From Nonlabens dokdonensis (GTDB lineage: Bacteria > Bacteroidota > Bacteroidia > Flavobacteriales > Flavobacteriaceae), in the NCBI RefSeq assembly GCF_002162835.1, contig NZ_MAAX01000117.1, positions 1 to 52,365 of the forward strand: a DNA stretch of 52,365 nt. Reading direction: 5' to 3'. The notes beneath the pieces are model-generated. The model was given only the letters and a program-made list of their open reading frames with translations, was not told the DNA's origin and did not search any database. Made by a program: the position numbers and the translations under genes. Positions 20,039 through 29,631 of the stretch are shown piece after piece. Position 1 is the stretch's first letter, and the number at the start of each line of letters is the position of its first letter.

Positions 20039-20251
20039 TTGAAAGAAAAGATAGATTATAAGAGTATAGTGCTTTCAGGATCTTTCGGTGGTCTTGTTTA
20101 TGCAATTCTAATGTCTATTTTTTACCAGCTTACTGAGAATACCGGTTTTAATTTTGTGAAGTTTATTATAGACTTTACAATGTTCGGGATTTTGATTGCA
20201 GTAGTGATATGGTGGTCCATGAGAAAGTCTAAAAAGAATAGAGAGAAATGA
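20039..20251 (+). CDS. Small membrane protein (TTG start)
   Basis: Directly follows the upstream stop codon; two predicted hydrophobic segments. Confidence 0.5.
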   Translation: MKEKIDYKSIVLSGSFGGLVYAILMSIFYQLTENTGFNFVKFIIDFTMFGILIAVVIWWSMRKSKKNREK

Positions 20252-20450
20252 TTTTTTTTTTGATTTCAACAAAGTGCCTGTTAAAACCAGAGTTATCTAC
20301 GGATTTTTGTTAGCCACATTAACTTGTTTCTTTTGGTTTTTATCATCTTTATTACTTGAAGGTAGCGACTATGGATTGCCTGCTTACGTTTTAATGTTTG
20401 TCGTAATGTTCCTTATAGGTTTTACAACAATAAGGCTTAAGTTCAACTAA
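20248..20450 (+). pseudogene. Small membrane protein gene interrupted at a 10-T tract (frameshift or slippage site)
   Basis: ATGA overlap with the upstream stop. T tract at 20252-20261. One extra T would give MIFFFDFNKVPVKTRVIYGFLLATLTCFFWFLSSLLLEGSDYGLPAYVLMFVVMFLIGFTTIRLKFN, similar to the next ORF. Confidence 0.6.
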
Positions 20451-20492
20451 AACTTAATAGAAATAGCAGTTCCATCATTTCAAACTTATGTT

Positions 20493-20717
20493 ATGTCTGC
20501 ATTTTTAAAGAAATTGACTGACTTTAAAGCGGTCAATTTAAAAACAAGAATAATCACAGGTCTATTAATGGGATTTTTAAACACGGTTGTTGTTTATCTT
20601 TCAGATGTAGTCTTTGACTGGTCAGATTTAAATTTTGATTATTATGGATTCTATTTTTTATGGATGTCCATTTTTGGATTTTTCTTTGCAGGAGTAATGG
20701 TTAGAAAAAACTTTTAA
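20493..20717 (+). CDS. Small membrane protein, paralog of the interrupted upstream gene
   Basis: DFKAVNLKTRIITGLLMGFL compared with DFNKVPVKTRVIYGFLLATL. Confidence 0.55.
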   Translation: MSAFLKKLTDFKAVNLKTRIITGLLMGFLNTVVVYLSDVVFDWSDLNFDYYGFYFLWMSIFGFFFAGVMVRKNF

Positions 20718-20777
20718 TCTAATTATTACATTTTAAATTAGTTACTAATTTCACATATAGTTTTTAAACAATAAATT

Positions 20778-21260
20778 ATGCACGCAAATTTTAAAGATCT
20801 TCCAGATGAGTCTCGAGTATGGATTTATCAAGCTAATAGGCCATTTACAACCGATGAACTTAATGAGTTGAAACCTCAAATGGATAATTTTTTACAGCAG
20901 TGGACAGCACATGGTAAAGATCTGGTTGCTGGCGTAGAATATCCTTATAATAGGTTTATTGTAATAGGATTAGACCAGTCTAATGCTGGTGCGACAGGTT
21001 GTTCTATAGATGCTAGTGTACGTTTTATTCAGTCGGTTGAAAAAGCGTTTAAGATCGATTTGATGGACAAAATGAACGTTACTTTTAAAAATGGGCAGTA
21101 CGTTGCTCATAAAGAGTTATCAGACTTTAAAAAAATGGCTAAGGCAAAGTCGGTATCACCTAATACTATAGTTTTCAATAATCTTGTTGAGACTGTAGGA
21201 GAGTATAAAGAAAATTGGGAAGTTCCTGCGAGTGAAAGCTGGCATTCGAGATTTTTTTAA
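20778..21260 (+). CDS. Conserved Bacteroidetes protein (often annotated as an ABC transporter ATPase without a Walker motif)
   Basis: FKDLPDESRVWIYQANRPFT...GCSIDASVRFIQ. Confidence 0.6.
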   Translation: MHANFKDLPDESRVWIYQANRPFTTDELNELKPQMDNFLQQWTAHGKDLVAGVEYPYNRFIVIGLDQSNAGATGCSIDASVRFIQSVEKAFKIDLMDKMNVTFKNGQYVAHKELSDFKKMAKAKSVSPNTIVFNNLVETVGEYKENWEVPASESWHSRFF

Positions 21261-21518
21261 ATTACTTTCATTCATACATTGTTCTAAAAGTTGATCTTTC
21301 TCTTTGTAGCTATTGGTACAGTATAGGCAGATAAGTTTTGGTTTCATTAAAATTAATTGTATTTTCATCTTAATAATGTATGAAATAATCATTTGGGGTC
21401 TTATTTTTTACTATTGAATTCGATTTTTTACATAAAAACACTTAAATATTAGTATTAAACCACTAAATGGCGTGAAATTTGATGTATATATTAATGTAAT
21501 ATAAAAAATCAATCTGCT

Positions 21519-22181
21519 ATGAAAACGCTATCAAACCTTTTAATCTTAATGATTTTTATAACCTCTTGTGCTCCTACGTCGCAAATCGGTTCTTCTGATA
21601 AAGATAAAAATATCAAAACAAAGTTCACTGAAAAGCAAATTCCTGTATTGACTAATAATGTAAAAGAAAACTTCACACAAATTAATTTTAATAACCATTC
21701 CAATTCTTTTATTACAAGGCAAGTTATGTTTGATAATTTCAATCGATGGAATGAGGCTCAGGTTACCGAAGATGCTGAATTAGAAGAGTTATTAATTTGG
21801 AAAAACGTTGCCTTAATTGATGGCATTAATGAAAAATTTACAGTTATAGCAAGCGGTACCGGTAAGAATAAAGCAGTTGTAAACACCATATTAGTTTATG
21901 ATGAAAAAGGTAAAGATGCGCTTTTAGATGATTCTATCTATAAAAATGATATAATTAACTTTTTTACTAAAGAGATCGCTACAGCTAACAAAGAAAGTGA
22001 TTTCTATGAAAGCTATTTGACAGCTTACTATCCAGAAACATGGGATTATTTGGTAGAAAATCAAACAAATAGTGTTAAATACAAAAATAGTAACGGTCAT
22101 CCTACGCGTTACAATAGGTGTCAAGGTGCCTCCTATAGCTTTTTAAGTTCCAATAGATTCAATAATTGTTATAATAATTAA
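21519..22181 (+). CDS. Hypothetical lipoprotein
   Basis: MKTLSNLLILMIFITSCAPTS lipobox. Confidence 0.5.
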   Translation: MKTLSNLLILMIFITSCAPTSQIGSSDKDKNIKTKFTEKQIPVLTNNVKENFTQINFNNHSNSFITRQVMFDNFNRWNEAQVTEDAELEELLIWKNVALIDGINEKFTVIASGTGKNKAVVNTILVYDEKGKDALLDDSIYKNDIINFFTKEIATANKESDFYESYLTAYYPETWDYLVENQTNSVKYKNSNGHPTRYNRCQGASYSFLSSNRFNNCYNN

Positions 22182-22223
22182 TTGAGTTTAAGTCTACTTT
22201 AAATAGTTCATAAATCAGTTCAC

Positions 22224-22252
22224 AAACCAGTCTAAATTAGGCTGGTTTTTTT
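22224..22252 (+). terminator. Rho-independent terminator
   Basis: AAACCAGtCTaaattAGgCTGGTTTTTTT hairpin followed by a T run. Confidence 0.75.
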
Positions 22253-22331
22253 ATGCCATGCCTTTACTTTTCGGTATCTTTCGATTAAGGAACGATTGTT
22301 GGTTCCTATATGAAAATGCAGGAAAAATAAT

Positions 22332-25265
22332 ATGAAATTTAAATATGCTTTTAGGCTTTTTGTAGTTTTCGCTTTCGCGAAAGCATACACATTACAAGCA
22401 CAATTAAATAGCAACACTCCTTTAATCACAACTGATTCTATTGCTCAAAAAAAATGGGTGGATAGTGTTTACAATAGTTTATCTCAAAAAGAAAAAATAG
22501 GCCAGTTATTCATGGTGGACTTATTTTCAAATAAGGGAAAAGCACATGTCGATAAGGTGAGAAAACTAGTTACAGATCACAAAATAGGCGGAATCATCTT
22601 CTCTAAAGGTGGACCAGTGCAACAAGCATATCTAACAAATGAACTGCAAGAAAAGTCCAAGACTAAAATGCTCATTGCAATGGATGCAGAATGGGGACTT
22701 GCAATGAGACTTGACAGTACGTATGCTTTTCCTTGGAACATGACGCTAGGAGCGACGCCAGGTAAGCAATCTAGTTATGAAGTAGGTAAACGTATAGGAG
22801 AACATTGTAAACGGTTAGGAGTTCACATCAATTTTGCACCAGATGTTGATATTAATACAAATCCGCTGAATCCTATTATAGGAAATAGAAGTTTTGGAGA
22901 AGACATGAATAATGTTACTGATAAAGCAGGTGCATTTATGAATGGTATGCAAAGTACGGGAACGCTCGCTTGTGCAAAACATTTTCCAGGTCATGGAGAT
23001 ACAGATACCGACAGTCACAAAACATTACCTACCGTAGATTTTAGTGCAGAGCGCATAGATAGCGTAGAATTATATCCATATAAAAGACTAATTGACAAAG
23101 GAATGGCTAGTGTGATGGTGGCACATTTAAATATTCCTAGTCTGGAGCCTAGAGCTGGATATCCTACTAGTATTAGTGAAAAAGTGGTTACAGATTTATT
23201 AAAAACAAGATTAGGTTTTAATGGGTTGATTTTTACAGATGCGTTAAATATGAAAGGAGCCAGTAACTTTAGCGCTCCAGGCGAGATAGATTTACAAGCT
23301 TTTAAAGCAGGAAATGACGTTTTATTAATATCTGAGGATGTTCCCAAATCTATAGTAAAAATAGAAGCAGCTATTACTGCTGGAGAACTAACAGAGGAGA
23401 GACTAGAGCATTCGGTTAAAAAGATCTTGATGTCTAAATATTTGGTTGGGCTTCACAGTTATGAGCCAGTACAAATCCCACAGTTAATTAAAGACCTCAA
23501 TACAGAGAAGGATGATGTGGTTTATGAAAATGCTATATCTGCTGCGGTTACTGTTTTAAAAAATAAAAGCGAGATCCTTCCTATCAAGAATTTAGAAACT
23601 AAAAAAATTGCTTATGTAGAATTAGGTGATGACTCTGGAGCTGCATTTTTAAATCAGTTAAATAAATATACAAGAGTAGATCAAGTACAAGGAGATAAGC
23701 TAGATATACTTCTTAAAAGCTTAGAATCTTATAATACAGTTATAATAGGATTTCATAGAAGTAATGATAACCCATGGAAATCATACAAATTAAAAGAAAG
23801 AGAGCTTACGTGGCTTTATGAAATCGCTAGAAAGCACGATGTGATTTTTGATGGTTTTGTCAGACCGTACATGCTGGATCAACTTAAGACTATAGAAAAC
23901 TTAGAAGGTATTATAATGTCTTATCAAAATAGCGACTGGAGTCAGAAGGTGAGCGCTCAGATTATTTTTGGGGCACTTGATGCGGTAGGAAGGTTGCCAG
24001 TTAGTTCTGGACTATTTCAGGTAAATGACGGACTCAAAATCAACAATATTAAAAGACTTAGTTACGGTGCAAATCCATCTAGCGTAGGTTTTGATTCAAG
24101 AATGGTATCAAAAATAGATAGTATAGCCATGCATACTATCAATGGTAAAGGTGCTCCAGGAATGCAAATTCTTGTAGCCAGAAAAGGAAAAGTAATTCTA
24201 GATAAAACATATGGATACCATACCTATGATCAAAAGGATACTGTAAAAAGTAATGATGTATACGATATCGCATCAGTGACTAAGATTCTAGCCACCTTAC
24301 CGTTAGTAATGGAACTAGAAGAGAATAATGTCATTTCTTTGGACGATGTTATTTCAAAACTGGACGCAGACCTTAAAAGAACTAATAAAGAGCAAATCAC
24401 AGTTAAAGAAATGCTTTCTCATTATGGGAGACTTAAACCATGGATACCTTTTTATGTTGCTACTTTAGACTCAATATCAAATAAACCTTCGCCATTATTC
24501 TACAGCTCTAGACCTCAATCAAATTTTAATATTCCAGTGGCTGAAAGACTGTTTACTAATGCTACAGTTCAAGACAGTATCTTTAATCAAATAAAGGAGA
24601 GTGAATTAAGAGATAAATTAGAGTACAAATACAGTGATTTACCATATTACCTTTTGAAAAAGTATATTGAAAAATATTATAATAAAAATTTAGATGAACT
24701 CACCCAAAATCACTTTTATAATTCCTTAGGAATGAATCGTACCGGATATTTACCTTTAAGTAAATTTCCTAAGAAAGAAATCATTCCTACCGAAGATGAT
24801 AAAACCTTCAGAAATCAATTATTACATGGTTATGTTCATGATCAAGGTGCAGCTATGCAAGGTGGAATAGGTGGTCATGCAGGTATCTTTTCTACCACTA
24901 ATGATATTGCCAAAATCATGCAAATGTACCTACAAGGTGGCTCATATGGAGGTAGAACGTATTTCAAAAAAGAAACTATTGATAAATTTAACACTTGTTA
25001 CTTTTGTGAAAACGATGTTAGACGTGGAGTAGGATTTGATAAACCACAATTAGAAGATTCTGGACCTACATGCGGTTGTGTTGATCGCAGTAGCTTTGGT
25101 CACAGTGGATTTACTGGTGCATATACTTGGGCAGACCCAAAAGAAGAAATAGTTTACGTATTTCTATCTAACAGAGTACATCCTGATGCTAGCAACAGAT
25201 TTTTAATAGAAGAAAATATTAGAACTAACATTCAGCAAATTATCTATGACTCGATCATAGAATAA
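22332..25265 (+). CDS. Fusion of a NagZ-type GH3 glycosidase and a serine beta-lactamase-like hydrolase
   Basis: CAKHFPGHGDTDTDSHKTLP (NagZ signature); C-terminal ASVTKI (SxxK) and GHSGFTG. Confidence 0.85.
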   Translation: MKFKYAFRLFVVFAFAKAYTLQAQLNSNTPLITTDSIAQKKWVDSVYNSLSQKEKIGQLFMVDLFSNKGKAHVDKVRKLVTDHKIGGIIFSKGGPVQQAYLTNELQEKSKTKMLIAMDAEWGLAMRLDSTYAFPWNMTLGATPGKQSSYEVGKRIGEHCKRLGVHINFAPDVDINTNPLNPIIGNRSFGEDMNNVTDKAGAFMNGMQSTGTLACAKHFPGHGDTDTDSHKTLPTVDFSAERIDSVELYPYKRLIDKGMASVMVAHLNIPSLEPRAGYPTSISEKVVTDLLKTRLGFNGLIFTDALNMKGASNFSAPGEIDLQAFKAGNDVLLISEDVPKSIVKIEAAITAGELTEERLEHSVKKILMSKYLVGLHSYEPVQIPQLIKDLNTEKDDVVYENAISAAVTVLKNKSEILPIKNLETKKIAYVELGDDSGAAFLNQLNKYTRVDQVQGDKLDILLKSLESYNTVIIGFHRSNDNPWKSYKLKERELTWLYEIARKHDVIFDGFVRPYMLDQLKTIENLEGIIMSYQNSDWSQKVSAQIIFGALDAVGRLPVSSGLFQVNDGLKINNIKRLSYGANPSSVGFDSRMVSKIDSIAMHTINGKGAPGMQILVARKGKVILDKTYGYHTYDQKDTVKSNDVYDIASVTKILATLPLVMELEENNVISLDDVISKLDADLKRTNKEQITVKEMLSHYGRLKPWIPFYVATLDSISNKPSPLFYSSRPQSNFNIPVAERLFTNATVQDSIFNQIKESELRDKLEYKYSDLPYYLLKKYIEKYYNKNLDELTQNHFYNSLGMNRTGYLPLSKFPKKEIIPTEDDKTFRNQLLHGYVHDQGAAMQGGIGGHAGIFSTTNDIAKIMQMYLQGGSYGGRTYFKKETIDKFNTCYFCENDVRRGVGFDKPQLEDSGPTCGCVDRSSFGHSGFTGAYTWADPKEEIVYVFLSNRVHPDASNRFLIEENIRTNIQQIIYDSIIE
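22370..22385. repeat. Palindromic repeat, 15/16 match, inside the signal-peptide region
   Basis: CGCTTTCGCGAAAGCA, read as AFAKA. Confidence 0.95.
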
Positions 25266-25276
25266 AAATTAAATTA

Positions 25277-26413
25277 ATGAAACTAGCTATAGTTTGTTAT
25301 CCTACCTTTGGAGGAAGTGGAGTAGTGGCTACCATGCTCGGTACCGCACTTGCTGAAAGAGGACACGAAGTTCATTTTGTCACTTACAAGCAACCGGTGC
25401 GTCTAGAGTTGCTTTCCAGAAATATATTCTTTCATGAGGTAAATGTGGAAGAATATCCGCTGTTTCATTATCAACCTTACGATCTGGCACTATCTAGCAA
25501 ATTAGTAAACGTAGTTAAGGAATATAACATAGAGCTGCTGCATGTGCATTATGCTATACCACATGCTTATGCTGGCTATATGGCTCAACAAATGCTTAAA
25601 GATCATGGGATTACCTTACCTATGGTGACAACGCTTCACGGTACTGATATTACATTAGTAGGAAATCATCCTGTGTATAAGCCATCTGTAACCTTCAGTA
25701 TCAATCATAGTGATGTGGTTACTTCAGTATCAGCTAGTTTGAAAAGAGATACCTTAGAATTATTTGATATTACAAAGCATATAGATGTAGTACCTAACTT
25801 CATTGATATGTCTCAATACAAGACAGAGTTTAAGGACTGTGACCGTACGATTATGGCCTTTCCTCAGGAACGTATTATAACCCATATCAGTAATATGCGA
25901 CCGGTGAAACGTATCATGGACGTTGTCAAGGTTTTTGAAAAAATTGAAAAGGAAATTCCGTCTATTTTAATTATGGTAGGCGATGGTCCTGAGCGATTTG
26001 CTGCTGAAGAGTATGCAAATGAAGCAGGATTGAAGCTCAAGATTAAATGGGTAGGAAACAGCACAGAGATTGATCGTATTTTATGCTTTTCTGATTTATT
26101 TTTACTACCATCTGAGAAAGAAAGTTTTGGACTTGCAGCTTTAGAAGCCATGGCAAATCGCACTCCTGTAATATCCACAGATACTGGAGGTTTACCTGAG
26201 GTGAATGAAGATGGAGTTTCAGGTTATACGTGTGCTGTAGGCGATTTAAAAGGAATGGCTACAAAGGCCATTGAGATTTTGAAAGATGATCAGGTTCTTG
26301 ATCGATTTAAGAATTCCGCTTTCGCGAAAGCGGAACAATACGACATATTTAAAATAATACCACAATATGAGAAATTATACGAAACTGTGCTTGCTAGCAC
26401 TAATGGTAATTAG
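25277..26413 (+). CDS. bshA: N-acetyl-alpha-D-glucosaminyl L-malate synthase BshA (GT4 family)
   Basis: MKLAIVCYPTFGGSGVVATMLGTALAERGHEVHFVTY; HVHYAIPHA; PSEKESFGLAALEAMA. Confidence 0.88.
   Translation: MKLAIVCYPTFGGSGVVATMLGTALAERGHEVHFVTYKQPVRLELLSRNIFFHEVNVEEYPLFHYQPYDLALSSKLVNVVKEYNIELLHVHYAIPHAYAGYMAQQMLKDHGITLPMVTTLHGTDITLVGNHPVYKPSVTFSINHSDVVTSVSASLKRDTLELFDITKHIDVVPNFIDMSQYKTEFKDCDRTIMAFPQERIITHISNMRPVKRIMDVVKVFEKIEKEIPSILIMVGDGPERFAAEEYANEAGLKLKIKWVGNSTEIDRILCFSDLFLLPSEKESFGLAALEAMANRTPVISTDTGGLPEVNEDGVSGYTCAVGDLKGMATKAIEILKDDQVLDRFKNSAFAKAEQYDIFKIIPQYEKLYETVLASTNGN
26317..26332. repeat. Palindromic repeat inside bshA, perfect (extends to the 22-bp palindrome 26314-26335)
   Basis: TTCCGCTTTCGCGAAAGCGGAA, read as SAFAKAE. 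Confidence 0.97.
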
Positions 26414-26843
26414 TCTAAGTGCTTGTAACTGCAAAAAGGGAATGAAAGATCTCACACTTAAATCAAATACCGAGGAATTTATGATTTATATGGAGGACAG
26501 CAATACTAATATTATGGAAGAAACTTCTATGATTATAAATTCACAAGAAAATTTAGAATCATTTTTTAAAGTATTTAATGCGACAAAAACCCCTAAAATT
26601 ACGATACCTAAAGTTGATTTTAATAGTCAGTGTGTTCTAGTAGTGGCAACAGGAGAAAAGCCTTCTGGAGGTTATTCTGTTATGAAACCTACTTTAGAGC
26701 CAGGAAAAATAAATTCTTATTTTTTTAAAATAAAATCACCTGGACCTAAAGATTTAGTGACTATGTCTCTGACTACTCCAGGAATGATTGTTATAGCAAA
26801 TCAACCTGCAAATGAGGTTGAAATTAATCTTCTGGATGAATAA
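26367..26843 (+). CDS. Lipoprotein, possibly PrcB-like
   Basis: MRNYTKLCLLALMVISLSACNC lipobox; VLVVATGEKPSGGYSV. Overlaps the 3' end of bshA by 47 nt in another frame. Confidence 0.65.
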   Translation: MRNYTKLCLLALMVISLSACNCKKGMKDLTLKSNTEEFMIYMEDSNTNIMEETSMIINSQENLESFFKVFNATKTPKITIPKVDFNSQCVLVVATGEKPSGGYSVMKPTLEPGKINSYFFKIKSPGPKDLVTMSLTTPGMIVIANQPANEVEINLLDE

Positions 26844-27066
26844 GAATTTTAAATAGTTAGATCGTTAACTATTTGATAATGTAATTACTATCACATTAAG
26901 CGCCTCAAAGGAACGAATGATACTTAAATATTAATTTAGAGCTTTTATAGATCAACTTTAAACTTGCATTAAGAAAAGCGTTTGTATAATTAATAAACAA
27001 TTGTGTTTTCCTTTTGTATTTTAGGTCAAATTAGAGTTTTTAAAAAGGCAGGTAATTATCAAATAG

Positions 27067-27300
27067 ATGGTACACAATTCTCAGGAAGAAAAAGATAATG
27101 TAAAGAAGGAAAATCAACAAGTTGATGCTATTCCTGCTACTAAAAAGAAAGACGCTTCAAAAAAGTCGTTTACTTATAGATGGGAAAACCATCGATACCT
27201 TGCTGTGCGTGCTTCTTATCAATTTTTCAATGCGATCTGGACTGTTGTAATGGCTATAGGAATGTTTCTAGCTTGGCTCATTGCTGTACTCGCCACCTAA
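27067..27300 (+). CDS. Small protein with charged N-terminus and C-terminal TM segment
   Basis: ORF track; TAATG junction with the next gene. Confidence 0.45.
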   Translation: MVHNSQEEKDNVKKENQQVDAIPATKKKDASKKSFTYRWENHRYLAVRASYQFFNAIWTVVMAIGMFLAWLIAVLAT

Positions 27301-27662
27301 TGCAAGACCGTCCATTAAAATATTTACACATAGCATTTATCGTTTGCTTGATTTTGTATGCTACAGTTCAAGTATTAAAGTTTATTGAACATTCTGCTAA
27401 CTCATTTATATTTAATTATTTAAACGATCTTTTAGTTATTCCTATAGTAGCCTTCATCTGTTTAAATGCTTTGTGGTATTTGAAAAAAGATTTCTCAATA
27501 AGATTGAGCATTATAAGCTTGATAAGTTTAACCTTGCTTTATTCTGTTTACTTTGAAATTTATTTACCTAATCATCATGAACGTTATACTGCAGATGTTT
27601 GGGACGTAGTTTGTTATATAACCGGAGCTTTAATGTTTTACGTACTACAAAAGTTACCCTAA
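27300..27662 (+). CDS. Small multi-pass membrane protein
   Basis: ATG at 27300 overlaps the upstream TAA; ORF-track start 27180 is over-extended. Confidence 0.55.
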   Translation: MQDRPLKYLHIAFIVCLILYATVQVLKFIEHSANSFIFNYLNDLLVIPIVAFICLNALWYLKKDFSIRLSIISLISLTLLYSVYFEIYLPNHHERYTADVWDVVCYITGALMFYVLQKLP

Positions 27663-27679
27663 AAATTAAAATTCTAGTT

Positions 27680-28246
27680 TCATTTATTAAGTAAGTACCA
27701 TTGCAAGCTGATTATACTTATGGAATTTTGAAAATGATGCTTCTTTAACTTATCCTTAATTTCAGATCTAGGTATTTTAACCAATTGTATGTCCTCTTTC
27801 TCGACATCAGAGCCGCCACCTTTGGAGGTTTTTTGTTCAGTTGTTACTTCACCATAGAAAATACTAATTTGCTCAGATAGCATTCCTGGCGATGGGAAAT
27901 ACTCTACAATAAACTCTAGATCATCAACTTGATAACCTATCTCTTCTTGAACCTCTCGTATAGCTGCTTCATTTGCTGATTCATCCTTGTCCACAGCGCC
28001 AGCAGGAATTTCTAGCATCCATGGATGATTGTGTCTTGAACTAGGGTAGCGGTACTGTTTTATAAATAAAAAACTATCGGTATCTTTTTCATATAATAAT
28101 ACAGCAATGGCATTACCACGATCTAAAGCCAGTCGAGTAGAAGTGATAGAAGTTTCACTATTAAAACTGTCGTGAGTTACTTCTGCCTTATAAATTTTGA
28201 GAAATTCATCAAATACAAGTTCTTCATTTTTAACAACGTAATTCAT
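27680..28246 (-). CDS. NUDIX hydrolase
   Basis: Nudix box GAVDKDESANEAAIREVQEEIG. Confidence 0.88.
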   Translation of the reverse strand: MNYVVKNEELVFDEFLKIYKAEVTHDSFNSETSITSTRLALDRGNAIAVLLYEKDTDSFLFIKQYRYPSSRHNHPWMLEIPAGAVDKDESANEAAIREVQEEIGYQVDDLEFIVEYFPSPGMLSEQISIFYGEVTTEQKTSKGGGSDVEKEDIQLVKIPRSEIKDKLKKHHFQNSISIISLQWYLLNK

Positions 28247-28265
28247 AAGAGTAATAAATTAAGAT

Positions 28266-28297
28266 AAAAAAAGCTCGTTTGAATAAACGAGCTTTTT
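28266..28297. terminator. Rho-independent terminator hairpin
   Basis: AAAAAGCTCGTTT gaat AAACGAGCTTTTT, downstream of the amidohydrolase... upstream of the minus-strand NUDIX gene. Confidence 0.75.
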
Positions 28298-28316
28298 AAA
28301 AATAGTGATTAAATAT

Positions 28317-29630
28317 TTATCGTTTTATCTCAGCATCATATTTATTCATATAACGCTCATAAAGTTCCGTTTGATGAGAATTTAAAGAAATATCTCTACC
28401 ATCGATAAATGCTCTTGTCAACTGATTACCTCTCATATCTAATGCATTTCCTCTAGAAATAAATAGAGTAGCGCTTTTACCTTGCTCAAGTGAACCGTAA
28501 TCTTTATCGATTCCTAGAATTTTTGCAGGAGTTAAAGTAATCATCATCAGCGCTTTTTCCATATCCATTCCATAACCAGCAACGGTACCGGCGTAAAAAG
28601 GGAAATTACGAGCTTGATGTCTCTCCATACTTCCAGAATTTTCTAGAGCTACCATCACACCTTTGTCAGCAAGAAGCTTTGGAAACTTATAGGGCATATC
28701 ATAATCTTCATCTTCTCGGGCAGGAAGATCATGTACACGACTAGCAAGTACAGGAACGTTCATAGCTACCAATTCTGCAGCAACTTTATCACCTTCACGA
28801 CCACCTACTATAACAGGTTTTTTAATACTATTCTCTTTTACAAAAGTTAAAACATCTCTAATACCTTTTTCACCATCTACATGAATATAAATGTTATCGT
28901 CACCATTAATAGCGTCTTTTAAAGCAGCATACTTTAAGTTAAGTCCTACCGGATTAGGTGTTGCGCTGTATGCTTTTGCGCTATTTAAGAAGTCCGTCAA
29001 CTCAGCCACTTGTTCAGCATAATCTTTACTAGGTTCTATAGGCCCAGGATTTCTCCATGAACCAGATCTTCTGAAGCTTGATGGCCAGTTGATGTGTATT
29101 CCATCATCTGTACGTATGGCAGCGTCTTCCCAGTTCCATGCATCTAACTGTACTACGCTAGATTTACCAGAAATTCTTCCTCCACGAGGTACTACCTGCG
29201 CAATCAATACACCATTAGGCCTCATAGACTCCACAACGCGACTTTCTGCATTATAGGCTATTATAGATCGTATATGCGGATTGTAAGTTCCTATCTCACG
29301 CTCATCATCACTAGCATTTACGGCATCTACTTCAACAAGTCCTAAAGTAGTATTCATCGCAATTATACCAGGATACACATGCATTCCATAAGCATCTATT
29401 TTTTCTCCTTTAATGTCCATGCGTACGGTAGTGGCATCTGCTATAGCACTAATTTTACCGTTCTCAATCACGATCACTGAGTTTTCAATAACATCTCCAT
29501 TACCTATATGAGCCGTAGCATTCATAATAGTATAAACTCCAGTTTGTTCTGGTGCTGGTGTCTGTTGTGCTGTTGCATTTAAGGCAAATAAGGCACAAAT
29601 TGTATATAATAATTTTTTCATTGTCTTCAT
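28317..29630 (-). CDS. Secreted amidohydrolase-family protein
   Basis: Signal peptide MKTMKKLLYTICALFALNATAQ; LTPAKILGIDKDYGSLEQGKSATLFI. Start moved from 29657. Confidence 0.75.
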   Translation of the reverse strand: MKTMKKLLYTICALFALNATAQQTPAPEQTGVYTIMNATAHIGNGDVIENSVIVIENGKISAIADATTVRMDIKGEKIDAYGMHVYPGIIAMNTTLGLVEVDAVNASDDEREIGTYNPHIRSIIAYNAESRVVESMRPNGVLIAQVVPRGGRISGKSSVVQLDAWNWEDAAIRTDDGIHINWPSSFRRSGSWRNPGPIEPSKDYAEQVAELTDFLNSAKAYSATPNPVGLNLKYAALKDAINGDDNIYIHVDGEKGIRDVLTFVKENSIKKPVIVGGREGDKVAAELVAMNVPVLASRVHDLPAREDEDYDMPYKFPKLLADKGVMVALENSGSMERHQARNFPFYAGTVAGYGMDMEKALMMITLTPAKILGIDKDYGSLEQGKSATLFISRGNALDMRGNQLTRAFIDGRDISLNSHQTELYERYMNKYDAEIKR

Positions 29631-29631
29631 T

